DNA of 64,000 bases from JABAAE01 sp905480545 (GCA_943788025.1 CALSOR010000011.1:62001-126000), one strand, 5' to 3'. Counted from the stretch's first letter, positions 1 through 9,620 are shown. The notes: generated by a model from the sequence alone, not told the origin. Made by a program: numbers and translations.

Positions 1-486
1 AGCTATTCGTCTGCTGTAAACTACAAGTTTTATGATCATTCGTTGAATATCCGGAACTACCAGCCACCCACAGCTGGAATTGAAGTTCAACCGACTTCAA
101 ATTATCAAACCGCCGCCCAAACTCTCGACAACAAATACAAATATGATCACATTGTCGCCGGTGCGACAAATATCTCTGCGGGGATCGACCAAGCAACACA
201 AGTGCTTACTGGACCCAGCTCTCGTCCCCACGCATTCAAAACAATGATTGTCATGACGGACGGCCAATACAATCAGGGACGATCACCATGGCTAGCCGCT
301 GAAGATGCGGCAGCGCTGGGGATCGAGGTCTACACTGTCACGTTCAGTAAGCAAGCTGATCAAAACTCGATGATCAAAACCGCGGAAAATGGGAATGGAA
401 GGCACTTCCATGCTCCCGACGGCGATGCATTGGAAGACATTTTTCGAGAAATTGCCAATATTCCGCCTTCAGCGTACATCGAATAG
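1..486 (+). CDS. vWA-domain TadG-like pilus assembly protein (5' partial)
   Basis: The reading frame is open from the first base of the window, so only the C-terminal 161 residues are seen; an internal TTG at 43 is not the real start. The visible part is the second half of a von Willebrand factor A domain: a hydrophobic strand followed by MTDGQ, then an alternating helix/strand pattern with GIEVYTVTF, ending in a short tail. TadG-type proteins carry such a domain and are thought to sit at the cell envelope with Tad/Flp pili. The next gene, 21 bp downstream, is a TadE-like pseudopilin, which supports the assignment. The N-terminal membrane segment and MIDAS start (DxSxS) lie outside the window. 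Confidence 0.8.
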   Translation, partial: SYSSAVNYKFYDHSLNIRNYQPPTAGIEVQPTSNYQTAAQTLDNKYKYDHIVAGATNISAGIDQATQVLTGPSSRPHAFKTMIVMTDGQYNQGRSPWLAAEDAAALGIEVYTVTFSKQADQNSMIKTAENGNGRHFHAPDGDALEDIFREIANIPPSAYIE

Positions 487-507
487 ACGTTCGAGAGAAA
501 GCCACTG

Positions 508-918
508 ATGAATAGAACCCCGAAACAAAATCCTGTCGGACGAACCGGGGCGACAGCAGTCGAATTGGCCATTTGCTTCCCCATTATTTTGGTGTTCTTT
601 ATTGGCATGGTTGGTGTTACTCAAGCATTTACCCTCCGAGATACTGCACAACACGCAGCATACGAGGGAGCTCGCAGAGGTATTTTGCTGAATTCAAAAG
701 CTTCCGACTGTGACGATGCGGTTCAGGAATTTGTTAGAAGAATTCGCATTCGAGGGGCAGTCACAACAGTTTCTCCTCAAACAATTTCTAACGCCGTCCA
801 AGAAATTACCGTGGGCGTCACAATTCCCATGAACGAAAATGCCTGGGTTGCCGCACCATTTTTTCCAAAAAGTTGGAACCTCTACGCCGAGGTGAAACTC
901 ACACGGGAAACCGAATGA
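508..918 (+). CDS. TadE-like pseudopilin
   Basis: A 136-residue protein with the TadE layout: a short basic N-terminus (residues 1-13), a conserved glycine/glutamate motif (TGATAVELA) at the start of a single hydrophobic helix (about 15-40), and a soluble C-terminal domain. The conserved Glu just inside the helix is typical of TadE/TadG pseudopilins, which are processed and assembled with the Flp pilus. It begins 21 bp after the vWA gene and is probably co-transcribed with it. No further pilus genes follow downstream, so this is the end of the locus. Confidence 0.85.
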   Translation: MNRTPKQNPVGRTGATAVELAICFPIILVFFIGMVGVTQAFTLRDTAQHAAYEGARRGILLNSKASDCDDAVQEFVRRIRIRGAVTTVSPQTISNAVQEITVGVTIPMNENAWVAAPFFPKSWNLYAEVKLTRETE

Positions 919-1151
919 TTAACGTTTGAAGTGGCCTTAAATTCTCAGTTGAAAGCCGATGCGGTGGACTCGCACTTTTTCCTCCAAGGCATTTCTGCGT
1001 TAAGAAATCACATTCTGTAATTTCCTTAATTCAACGAATATCTGCGGCGGAGTTAACTTCCCACTTTTTATCGGATTTTGCCATCGGCCTTGGGAATGAT
1101 GAACAACTCTGAAACTGCAAAATTCTCAAGCAGATGCGGATTAGAAAAGAA

Positions 1152-1481
1152 TTAAAACGGGATTGATTGGTCTCCATCACCCCATTTGCTGTGATGGACT
1201 TCGCTGTCTTTGTCGTGCGCATCACCATCTCTCGGGTGGTGACCCTTTTCATCTGAATCATGCCCATCACCTTCATGCCCATGGTCTCCTTCATAATGTT
1301 CTGACTGGCCATGCTCGATTTCAAAATGCCCGATTTCACCATTCTCGCTGTGACTATTGTCCGGTATCTTCGCAGCACTGAGGCAACCGATTGAAAAATG
1401 GAAGTGCCAGCGAAAGCAACAGCCAGAAAAAGCTCGATTGAAAGCTCTTCCTGATATCGGTTCACTTTTAGGGGTGGTCAA
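1152..1481 (-). pseudogene. His-rich acidic ORF, possibly a decayed lipoprotein
   Basis: The 923-bp stretch between the TadE gene and the ferredoxin gene holds no clear gene. The only striking feature is this minus-strand frame of 109 codons from a TTG: its C-terminal half is extremely rich in His, Asp and Glu (HGHEGDGHDSDEKGHH), like metal-binding tails. The overlapping frame (1031-1465) offers a better signal-peptide-like segment (LFLAVAFAGTSIFQS), so a frameshift could have separated a leader from the His-rich body. No ribosome binding site is visible for either start. It may be a relic or chance coding; the rest of the gap shows nothing recognisable. Confidence 0.25.
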
Positions 1482-1841
1482 ATCGAGTAGATCCTCAGCT
1501 CAACAATATGGCGATGCGACAAAAGCTGATTTAAGCGATTAAAACCAATACCCAAAAGCCCTCCAAACCGTTGATCATTTCATGTCTGACGGAAACACGT
1601 CGCCAAAACATTAGTGAAATGATGTTCACTCTAAATGGTTTCCTAGGGAAAATTCGTTACTAGAAACTCCCAAGAAAAAACATCAAAACACCTCAAATGA
1701 GGCATCAAAATTTTCTTCCCTTTGCTATACTTATCGACGTGAAATCGTTCAACTCAAATTTTATTTGTAAATCCTGACTCCCAGTCAACTGATGGCTGCC
1801 GGTCGGTGGTCTGGTTGCTGGAGCAATTCCACAGACCATCA

Positions 1842-2780
1842 ATGACACGAAAAAAACCATCAGGCCAAGGCGAGAATTCTTCGTTTGATTCAGAATCGTT
1901 AAATTCGAATCCGGCCGCCGTTTCAAGGACGAAGACAGGCGACACTTCTGACAGCCAATCAGGTAATGTTGGTTCGCGTCGAGACTTTTTAAAGAAATCC
2001 TCTGCGGGACTGGTTGTCTTGGGGGCAGCGTCGCAATTCGCTGAGGGTTCCGAAAAGAACACCGACGACAACCCGCTTTTCCAGCCTGAAGAACGCTGGA
2101 AAGATCGAATGAAGGCTCCGGAGGATGGCAAAAAATACGGCTGGTTCGTCGACACACGACGATGCTTTGGCTGTCACGGGTGCGAGGTCTCCTGCAAAGC
2201 CGAAAACGACGTGCCGCTGGGCAATTATATTCGCCAAACGATCTACAAAGACGTTGGGGATTATCCAAAAGTCTCTCGGTTGTTTATGCCGATGGCCTGT
2301 CAGCATTGTGAAGATGCTCCTTGCATCAAGGCTTGTCCATGCGGTGCGTTGCAGAAAGGCGCCGGCGGCAGCGTTGTCATCGATTACAACTCTTGTTGCG
2401 GGCATGCCACGTGTGCAGAAGTTTGCCCCTACGGTGCAATTTACATTGACCCAGTGGCTAATCAGGCCGTCAAGTGCCACAACTGCTATCACCGCATCGA
2501 AGATGATATGGAACCGGCGTGTGCGAACACCTGTCCGGCAGATGCCATCTACTTTGGCGATCTCAATGATGAAAACTCAAAGGTCTCTATGGCACTAAAA
2601 GAAGCGGAAGAAAACGGCGTTGGGACGACGCAGCTTCGCGCTGAGAAAGGCACCAAGCCTCGAATGTGGTTCGCTGGCGATGCCCCAGTTGAGGTCGAGG
2701 AACGCATCCCTAAAGAAGGCGAATCATACAGCCCGGATGCATACAATATTTACAACTGGAAGGAGAATCCAAATGCCTAA
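1842..2780 (+). CDS. Tat-exported ferredoxin-type subunit of a molybdenum oxidoreductase
   Basis: Electron-transfer subunit of the DmsB/PsrB/TtrB/NarH class. The ATG at 1842 is preferred over an upstream GTG at 1806 because the added residues look non-coding. A twin-arginine signal (SRRDFLKKSSAGLVVL) lies near residues 45-60, unusual because such subunits are often exported by hitchhiking on the catalytic partner. Four cysteine clusters follow: CFGCHGCEVSC, CQHCEDAPCIKACP, CCGHATCAEVCP and CHNCYHR...CANTC. In the third cluster the usual CxxCxxC second cysteine is His, the position occupied by Trp in NarH, where the cluster is [3Fe-4S]. The catalytic gene overlaps the 3' end by 8 bp. No NrfD/PsrC anchor gene lies nearby. 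Confidence 0.88.
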   Translation: MTRKKPSGQGENSSFDSESLNSNPAAVSRTKTGDTSDSQSGNVGSRRDFLKKSSAGLVVLGAASQFAEGSEKNTDDNPLFQPEERWKDRMKAPEDGKKYGWFVDTRRCFGCHGCEVSCKAENDVPLGNYIRQTIYKDVGDYPKVSRLFMPMACQHCEDAPCIKACPCGALQKGAGGSVVIDYNSCCGHATCAEVCPYGAIYIDPVANQAVKCHNCYHRIEDDMEPACANTCPADAIYFGDLNDENSKVSMALKEAEENGVGTTQLRAEKGTKPRMWFAGDAPVEVEERIPKEGESYSPDAYNIYNWKENPNA

Positions 2781-5683
2781 TCAATCTCGTCGAAAATTCA
2801 TGCGATTGGGTGCAATCGCTCTTGGTGCATTTGGTGTTTCCGGTTGCAGCAGTTCAAAGAAGAAAGATGCGGCTGAAACAAAGGGTCACGCCAATTCAAA
2901 CAATAATGCCAAGGAAGCTACTTTAACGCTGTCAGACGCTGGAAAACCCGCGTCAGGCGGGACAGCGATGCTGAATGGCAAGCAAGACAAATCTTCGCTC
3001 CAAGACAAGCCACTGCCATGGGGAGTGGATATCGAAAAATGGAAAAAGGGGAAAGGTGCGCCCTATCAAATCGGTGGCCAGAAAATGCCAGGGGTTTGCG
3101 AGTTACCTGGACCCAATGCCAAACGCGATTGGCCACTCAAGAATAAATACAAGGACGCAAAAAAAGTACCTGGTATGTGTCAGCTTTGCAGCACCATCTG
3201 TGGGGTGATTGGATACGTCAAAGATGGCCGCGTTCTAAAGGTCGAAGGAAATCCCAATGACCCAAATAGTCGCGGGAAACTATGCGCTCGCGGGCAAGCG
3301 TCATTGAATCATCTGTATCATCCTGAACGATTGCTGTATCCGCTGAAACGGGTCGGTGAACGGGGTGAGGGCAAATGGAAACGAATCAGCTGGGATGAGG
3401 CACTCACCGAAACGGCGGAAAAGCTGAAGGCCATTCGTGATGCGGGACAACACGAAGAATTTGCATTTCATCAAGGTCGCCAACGAAGCAAGGACGCTAT
3501 CAAACGATTCCTTGATGCATTCGGAACGAAGACGCAGCTAAGTCACCGCTCACTTTGTTCAGGTAACCGACGTGCTGCAAACCTCGCTTATCTTTGGGAA
3601 AGCGATTGGGATCTCAACGATTGCGAAAATTCCAAATACATTTTGAATTTTGGCTCGAACGCCTTTGAAGCCCATCAAGGCCATATTCCGTTTGCGACTC
3701 GCATTCAGAATGGACGGTTTAAAAATGGTGCCAAGATGGTCACGTTCGACGTGCGACTTTCTAACACCGCTGGTAACAGTGACGAATGGTTCGCACCGTT
3801 TCCGGGTACCGATGGTGCCGTTGCGTTGGGGATGTGCAATTGGATTCTGGATCAGAATAAATATGACGAAGAATTCCTGACGACCTGGACGAACGTTTCC
3901 ATTGATGATCTGAAAGCCCATCTTAAGGAGCATACTCCTGAATGGGCTGAGAAAGTCAGCGGTGTTCCTGCCGCCGATATCAAACGAATTGCGATGGAAT
4001 TCGCCGCTGCCGCACCGGCTGCCACGACAATGTGCAATCGCGGTTCCTCGGCCCATCTGAACGGTTTCTACAACGATCGGGCGATTCATTTGCTCAATGC
4101 GTTGGTTGGTTCGGTTGGAAAGAAAGGTGGCTGGTGCTGGAGCCCATGGGGCGGCCTTGACCCGATTGTCAAGACACCCAAAATGCCGGCGGGTGCCAAA
4201 ACCTGGAGCGTGCTCGAGGACCCACCGGAGTATCCACTGGCTAACGTTTGGCGTCGCATGAAGGTGGGTGAGATCATTTACCTCTATCTCCTTCAAGGGA
4301 CGTGCCAAGCTACAGGCGTACATGACCTACAATCTGGATTCTCCGTTGACGTGGCCCGAAGAGAGCCTCACAAAAGATGTGATGTGCAATGAAGAGTTAA
4401 TTAAATTCCACGTTTGCATAAATAGCTTTTACAACGAGACGGCTCACTATGCTGATATCGTTCTCCCATGGACCACATTCATGGAACGCTGGGACCTCGA
4501 TGCGCGAGCTTCGTACAACCTACGTCCATACGTGGGAATCCGTACGCCCATGGTGGAACCGTTGGGTGAGTCACGTGACATTCGTGATTTCTTCCCTGAA
4601 CTTGCTCGCAAGATCGGTGGCGGAATGGAAAAAGCGTACGAATACGGCTCGACGCTTGATTATATGAAGGAATGGGCCAGCAACGTTCCGGAAAATCCTG
4701 AGACGAAGTTATCGGGACTGGATCGGTTGCTCGACGAAGGCGCTTGGGAAAACCAGGAGACCAAGCCGTTTTACGAACCCTACAACGTTGAACTTACCGC
4801 AGATGAATTGGAAGGAAGCGAAACGGATGAAAACGGAATCATTACCAAAGATGGCGTTGGAATTGGCCTGAAACTTGGTGAAAAATCAGTTCGCGGATTT
4901 AAGACGCCAAGCCGAAAATTTGAGATTCGCAGCTTGTTTGTCAATCAAGTCGGTCACAACAAAGATTCGACGGACTTGATCAAAAAAAGCGGCGTCACCA
5001 AAACCAAGAACCGTCCTGAGCAGCACAAAGGCAACGAACACGAGATCGACGAAATGCCGATTTGGTTGCAGATGGACGAGCACGTGGACATGAACGATGA
5101 CGAGTTGATCATGACCAGCTTCAAATGGAATGTTCACAACCATGGTCGGACGATGAACCTAAAATGGCTTGCGGAAATCGTACATAGCAATCCGGCTTGG
5201 ATGAATCCGGCGACCGCTGAAAAATTTGGGTTGAAGGATGGTGATTGGATCGAGCTCACGTCCTATCATTCGACGATGCTTGAAAGAGTGTCGCCCCAAC
5301 TAACGCACGGAGTGCGCGACGAAACAGGTCGACTTGTCGTCAGCAAGATGCGTGTCCCCATCGTGACCATGCCCGGGCTTCATCCGAAAGCAATTGCGAT
5401 GAGCAACTCTTGCGGACATTGGGAGTACACCAATGTCGCCAAGGCCGAGAAGGTTTCTAAATCGCGAGGCCACTTGGTCGGTAGCGATGGCGAAACTTAC
5501 AAAGACGCCGATTGGGAACGAAACATGTGGTGGGAAGATGACTCGAAAGGCGATCCGTCGAAGTGGAAACAAAACACAGGTAACGGGTGGAATCAAAACA
5601 AACTGATGCCGATTTCGCCAGATCCTGTCACCGGACAACAAGCTTTTCACTCGACGGTTGTGAAGATCGTCAAGGTTGGCTAG
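2773..5683 (+). pseudogene. Molybdopterin oxidoreductase catalytic subunit, split by a +1 frameshift
   Basis: PsrA/TtrA-like molybdo-bis(MGD) catalytic subunit. The start at 2773 follows a strong AAGGAGA site. Residues 1-30 give a Tat signal (SRRKFMRLGAIALGAFG) followed by a lipobox-like VSGC. The Fe-S motif CQLCSTICG...GKLCARGQ comes next, then a probable Mo-ligand cysteine in HRSLCSGNRR. The first frame ends at 4392. The second, in frame from about 4292, continues the family pattern (AYMTYNLDSPLTWP, SETAxxADIVLP-like NETAHYADIVLPW, and a C-terminal MGD-binding domain with TMNLKW). Removing one C near 4290 joins the two into one protein of about 970 residues. It may be a true pseudogene, a sequencing error or, less likely, recoding. 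The partner Fe-S gene is upstream and a TorD-type chaperone follows. Confidence 0.85.
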
Positions 5684-5709
5684 TGGCACGTCAAACCTGA
5701 ATTGCAATT

Positions 5710-5760
5710 TAGCTACGGTCGCCATACGGCGGAATCCCACGCTCTGGCGAGCGTAGCTAC
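5710..5760 (-). repeat. REP-like palindromic element
   Basis: Read on the minus strand this begins GTAGCTACG, then a perfect 5-bp hairpin (CGCTC GCCA GAGCG), and ends CGTAGCTA, so outer TAGCTAC arms flank an inner stem-loop. A 5' GTAG followed by a hairpin is the layout of REP elements mobilised by RAYT (Y1) transposases. A partial match of about 15 nt (the flank plus TAGCTAC) recurs near 43171. It lies in the gap between the oxidoreductase and its chaperone gene. No RAYT gene is present in the window. Confidence 0.5.
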
Positions 5761-5849
5761 CGGCCAGTTCAACATTGATGAACCACTGGTCGTGTTAAGT
5801 CAATTGAGACGGTTGCAAATGAAAACCCTTCGCTGCACTGATTCACCTC

Positions 5850-6434
5850 ATGAATGAAACCGAAATTGACACGCTGGAAACCGACGCCGAAAACCGCGCA
5901 GGTTTGTACGAGTTATTTGCGCGCATTCTCCTAAAAGAATTCGACGCTGAGACTTTGGATTTGTTTCGTTCGGAGGAATGGTCGCCCGTATTGGCTTCGC
6001 TAGAAATCGAACCCCCGGTTACGAATCCCGAATTTATCGAAGATCTAGCAATTGATTATTGCAAAATCTTTATCGGTCCCAAGGACTTTGCGCCACCGTT
6101 TCAATCCGTTTGGGAAAGTGGAAATATGCAAGGAACAGTGATGGGCTCGATTAATGAGTATCGCGAAATTGTGAAGCCGTTAACGGAGATGTCCATCCAC
6201 GATCACGCGGGGTTGCAGTTTGAAATGATGGCATTAATGCTTCGTTTTCAGGCCGAGAATCCGAGCGAATCGTTTGGCCTTCCTGTAAGTTTCTTTCGCA
6301 ACCATATCGCTTGGACGCACCGATTGTTCCGCAAAGCAATCAACTTATCCGAAACGACTTTTTATCAACAGCTTCTCGAGTCAATGCTCCAATTCATTGA
6401 ATTGGAAACCGAGTTCTTCGCGGTTAAAAAATAG
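5850..6434 (+). CDS. TorD/DmsD-family molybdoenzyme maturation chaperone
   Basis: All-helical 194-residue protein of the TorD family, cytoplasmic chaperones that bind Tat signal peptides and the apo-form of DMSO-reductase-family enzymes until cofactor is inserted. The family pattern is visible: a YELFARIL segment near residue 20, then DYCKIFIGP...APPFQSVWES in the middle (the conserved Y..LF.GP..P..S region), then a DHAGLQFEMMALML helix. It sits 167 bp after the oxidoreductase catalytic gene and is probably its dedicated chaperone. The 167-bp gap contains the REP-like element, so coupling may be weak. This gene is intact although its client is frameshifted. Confidence 0.88.
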   Translation: MNETEIDTLETDAENRAGLYELFARILLKEFDAETLDLFRSEEWSPVLASLEIEPPVTNPEFIEDLAIDYCKIFIGPKDFAPPFQSVWESGNMQGTVMGSINEYREIVKPLTEMSIHDHAGLQFEMMALMLRFQAENPSESFGLPVSFFRNHIAWTHRLFRKAINLSETTFYQQLLESMLQFIELETEFFAVKK

Positions 6435-6515
6435 CACCAGAAAAACCTACGGCAATCGCACCGTTTCGCAAAACAGACTTCTATCAATATAGAAATTAGA
6501 CAAGCAACCAAAACC

Positions 6516-7535
6516 ATGCATTCATTTTCTCGAACGATCTTCCTAGCCAGTGTCATTTGTTGCTTCGTTGTTTTTGACCAAGAAAAAGTTCACTCCCAGA
6601 CGATTGAAAAACAGGCAGACCCGCTCGTCTCTCGGAAATTCGAATTTAGGTATTCTGCATCGATTACCGATGTGCCGTCTGGAGCAAAAATTCGTGTTTG
6701 GATGCCGGTCGCCGAATCCGATCCATTTCAAACCATTGAAATGAAGTCGGTCACACTACCAAGCGAAGCAAAAATTAACCGAGATGGAAAATACGGGAAC
6801 AAGATTCTTTATTTCGAACGAACGCAGAATGGAACCGGCAACATTGCGGCGGAGGTTACCTACAGCGTAATCCGGACTGAAGCTCAAGCCGTTGGACAAC
6901 TGACCGATGGCGAAGGGCAAAAGTTAGAATTGTTTTTACAACCCAATACAAATGTCCCTGTGGTCGGAAAACCGATCGCAACATTCGAGGAATTCAAGAA
7001 AAACAACGACATCGATAAGATCGAAAATACGCTGGTAGGTGGTCGACATTTTTACGATTTCGTTGAGCAACACATGCGGTACGACAAGTCAAAACCAGGT
7101 TATGGCAAAGGTGATTCTGTTTGGGCCTGTGATAGTCAAACCGGAAACTGCACAGACTTCCACAGCCTGTTTATTTCCGTTGCGCGAGCCAACAAGTTTC
7201 CGGCGAAATTCCAAATCGGGTTCCCTTTGCCAGCGACGCGGGGCAGCGGGAGAATCGGCGGTTATCATTGCTGGGCCCAGTTTCACACCAAAGACAACGG
7301 CTGGGTGCCTGTTGACATCTCTGAGGCAGACAAGGCCCCGACAAAAAAAGACTATTTCTTTGGTAGACTCAACGAAAATCGCATCAATTTCTCGACCGGC
7401 CGCGACATCGAATTGGTGCCCAAGCAAACCGGCACACCACTGAATTACTTTGTGTATCCGTACGTGGAAGTGGATGGCAAGCCGTACCCTAAGGAAAAAA
7501 TTAAATTGTCATTCTTTTACAAAGACCACGAATAA
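6516..7535 (+). CDS. Exported transglutaminase-like protein
   Basis: 339 residues with an N-terminal signal peptide (hydrophobic residues 7-20, then HSQ). Residues 35-130 form a beta-rich domain of the type that precedes bacterial transglutaminase-like cores. The core carries a candidate triad: Cys in GNCTDFHSLFISVARA (about residue 210), His in GGYHCWAQF (about 249) and Asp in PVDISEADK (about 268). Such proteins are predicted papain-fold hydrolases or transferases of unknown substrate in the periplasm. It follows the TorD gene by 81 bp on the same strand, with no functional link evident. The 3' end converges on the MoxR gene; a 7-bp inverted repeat (7569-7585) lies between them without a T-run. 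Confidence 0.85.
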   Translation: MHSFSRTIFLASVICCFVVFDQEKVHSQTIEKQADPLVSRKFEFRYSASITDVPSGAKIRVWMPVAESDPFQTIEMKSVTLPSEAKINRDGKYGNKILYFERTQNGTGNIAAEVTYSVIRTEAQAVGQLTDGEGQKLELFLQPNTNVPVVGKPIATFEEFKKNNDIDKIENTLVGGRHFYDFVEQHMRYDKSKPGYGKGDSVWACDSQTGNCTDFHSLFISVARANKFPAKFQIGFPLPATRGSGRIGGYHCWAQFHTKDNGWVPVDISEADKAPTKKDYFFGRLNENRINFSTGRDIELVPKQTGTPLNYFVYPYVEVDGKPYPKEKIKLSFFYKDHE

Positions 7536-7627
7536 CAGCCGGCTGATGCCGTGTTTCCAATCGATGTTATCAGGATCCTCCTGATCATTGACCGGACGAT
7601 CTCGCAGATTTAATGCACTCCCGGATG

Positions 7628-8590
7628 TTAGAATCCTTCGTCATCAACATCATCATCTGGATCGAAATCAGGATTGATCGGGTCGTCTGGATTAAAGAAA
7701 AAGTCACCCAGTCCAAGTGGCACAGATTCGCCACCGAGTGTGCGTTTCTTTCTCTCTGCTAACGCCTGCAAGTCACCGGCTTCTTCACCCAAACACGCCA
7801 TCAAAGCCTCTTTCCATTGTGCATCTTTTGCGATCGGATGATCAGGATTTTGAGCCAACCGTTTCATCGCATAACGGAGCAGGTTGATTCCGTCCCGGGG
7901 AGAAAAATCCAAGTTCATCTCATGAGCCTGTTGAAGAAACTCCACCGTCATCGATAGCATCTCATCTTCGGCAAATGGCAAGTGATATTTCAAAATCTCA
8001 ATCTCTTCATCCCGATCTGGGAATCCAAGCGTCAGCGTCGGTTGCAATCGACTCAAGATATAATCCGGTATTTCAAACGTTGAATCATCCTGGTTCATCG
8101 TCACCGTACAACGAAAGTCCTTATGGGCCCGTACCGTAATCCCGGCAACAATCGATTCGACATATCGGCGATGATCAAGAAGCGGCGCCAAACTCGCCCA
8201 TGACTTCTCATTCATCCGGTTGCCCTCATCCAAAATGCAAACTCCGCCCTTGATCATTGCAGTCACCAAGGGCGACGCATGATAGGCAATCTTTCCGCTT
8301 TCGGCCAAAACGGGCGTGACTAACAAATCTTCAGGACGAGTGTCCGCAGTACATTGATAGATGAAAAGCTCCTGCTTTCTCTCGTTTGCCGCAGCCATCG
8401 CCAACGCCGTCTTACCAATACCCGGCGTGCCCACTAACCGAGGCGTCAACGGCAGGTCATTGTCACCCACCACCAGCCAGCATGCCAATATCTGTTTGAG
8501 AATTTCACGTTGCCCAATCCAGTCAGAATTAAACTCGTGTGAATCGCTTAACTCCAGATGTACGCCATTGATCTCCAAGACTTCCGGCAT
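7628..8590 (-). CDS. MoxR-like AAA+ ATPase
   Basis: 320-residue cytoplasmic AAA+ ATPase. Walker A is GTPGIGKTALA near residue 58 and Walker B is GVCILDEGNRM near 115. Sensor-1-type TVTMNQDD and an arginine-containing DYILSRLQPT region follow. The C-terminus is an acidic tail rich in Asp, Pro and Asn (from about residue 295), which is unlike compact MoxR proteins and may be a partner-binding tail. MoxR proteins usually act as chaperones with vWA proteins for metal insertion or complex assembly, but no vWA gene is adjacent here. The start ATG at 8590 has a GGAG five bases upstream. It is divergent from the SDR gene. Confidence 0.9.
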   Translation of the reverse strand: MPEVLEINGVHLELSDSHEFNSDWIGQREILKQILACWLVVGDNDLPLTPRLVGTPGIGKTALAMAAANERKQELFIYQCTADTRPEDLLVTPVLAESGKIAYHASPLVTAMIKGGVCILDEGNRMNEKSWASLAPLLDHRRYVESIVAGITVRAHKDFRCTVTMNQDDSTFEIPDYILSRLQPTLTLGFPDRDEEIEILKYHLPFAEDEMLSMTVEFLQQAHEMNLDFSPRDGINLLRYAMKRLAQNPDHPIAKDAQWKEALMACLGEEAGDLQALAERKKRTLGGESVPLGLGDFFFNPDDPINPDFDPDDDVDDEGF

Positions 8591-8810
8591 TGAACTCCCA
8601 AATTTCCTGCTAAAACGGTTGATTCAGTCTACAAATTCCGTACTCATCGTATCGCCCGGCCCCAGACGCACCAAGGCCTCGACCGACAAAACCGTGAGAT
8701 CCATTTCATTGCATTGCCACAATCGACCGATGGCAACAATTCCCATCTCGCATAAACTGAAGTTCAGTGCCTGCGGCCGCTGGACAAAAACAACCCAAAC
8801 TTATTCACCC

Positions 8811-9620
8811 ATGCTTTCCCTTTCAAATCATTCTGCCTTTATCACGGGCTCCACTCAAGGAATCGGACTCTCGATTGCAAAGTCACTCTCAAAGGCTGGG
8901 GCGAGCATATGTTTGCATGGACTCGAGGACCGGCGAGTGGCTGAAGAAGCTATCGCAACGATCGCCGAAATAGCCCAGACGGCCCCAAATTTTATCTCGG
9001 CTGATCTGTCGGCCAATGTTTCTGAATGTGTTGACCATGTGTTCAACCGAGCAATTGCGGCAAACCCCCGAATTGACCTTCTGGTCAATAACGCTGGGAC
9101 GTTTATCGACCGGCCGTTTCTGGAGATGGATTTTGAGACATTTGATAAGACAATGAAGCTGAACGTCTATGCCTACTTCTTTTTGACGCAAAAATTCGCC
9201 CGTTACTGGGTCGATCAGGGAATTCCCGGAAGGGTTTTGATGATCGGATCGATCAACGGACGCTTGGCAGAACCCGACCATGCAGCTTATGACACATCAA
9301 AAGGTGCGGTCGAAATGATCGTCAAAACCTTGTGTGTTTCCCTCGCTCCCTACAAAATCCGCGTCAACGGATTGGCGCCCGGACTGTTCGAAACGCCACT
9401 TACCTCAAGTGCTCTGCAAGATTCCAATCTCAAGCAATGGATGGAGTTGCATACACCCAACCAAACGATCCCTGGTCCAGAGGTTTGTGGTGAAGCTGCT
9501 GTATTCCTGTTAAGCGATGAAGCATGGCATGTGAATGGGCAAATGCTGCTGGTTGACGGTGGCATGAGCATTTGGCAGCAGCCGGATCCACCTGAGTCGC
9601 TTCCAAGACTCGAATCCTAA
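8811..9620 (+). CDS. SDR-family oxidoreductase
   Basis: A 269-residue short-chain dehydrogenase/reductase. An N-terminal extension of the frame exists upstream, but the ATG at 8811 places the nucleotide-binding loop (TGSTQGIG) at the normal position near residue 12. NNAG is near residue 90, the catalytic Ser lies in MIGSINGR, and YDTSK gives the Tyr and Lys of the active site. The C-terminus (NGQMLLVDGG) is typical of classical SDRs that act on sugars or acyl-type substrates. The substrate cannot be assigned. The next gene, an asparaginase, starts 29 bp downstream and may be co-transcribed. Confidence 0.92.
   Translation: MLSLSNHSAFITGSTQGIGLSIAKSLSKAGASICLHGLEDRRVAEEAIATIAEIAQTAPNFISADLSANVSECVDHVFNRAIAANPRIDLLVNNAGTFIDRPFLEMDFETFDKTMKLNVYAYFFLTQKFARYWVDQGIPGRVLMIGSINGRLAEPDHAAYDTSKGAVEMIVKTLCVSLAPYKIRVNGLAPGLFETPLTSSALQDSNLKQWMELHTPNQTIPGPEVCGEAAVFLLSDEAWHVNGQMLLVDGGMSIWQQPDPPESLPRLES

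Noticed and set aside
43..486. Complete gene starting with TTG at 43
   Set aside because: The frame is open from base 1 and the sequence upstream is still vWA-like, so the gene begins before the window.
4280..4300. Programmed frameshifting as the main explanation
   Set aside because: No clear slippery heptamer, stop codon at the shift or downstream structure was seen; a one-base insertion explains it more simply.
7569..7585. Terminator between the transglutaminase and MoxR genes
   Set aside because: Only a 7-bp stem with no T-run.
8361..8810. Long N-terminal extension of the SDR
   Set aside because: It overlaps the antisense MoxR gene and would put the nucleotide loop 160 residues too far in; the ATG at 8811 fits the family.
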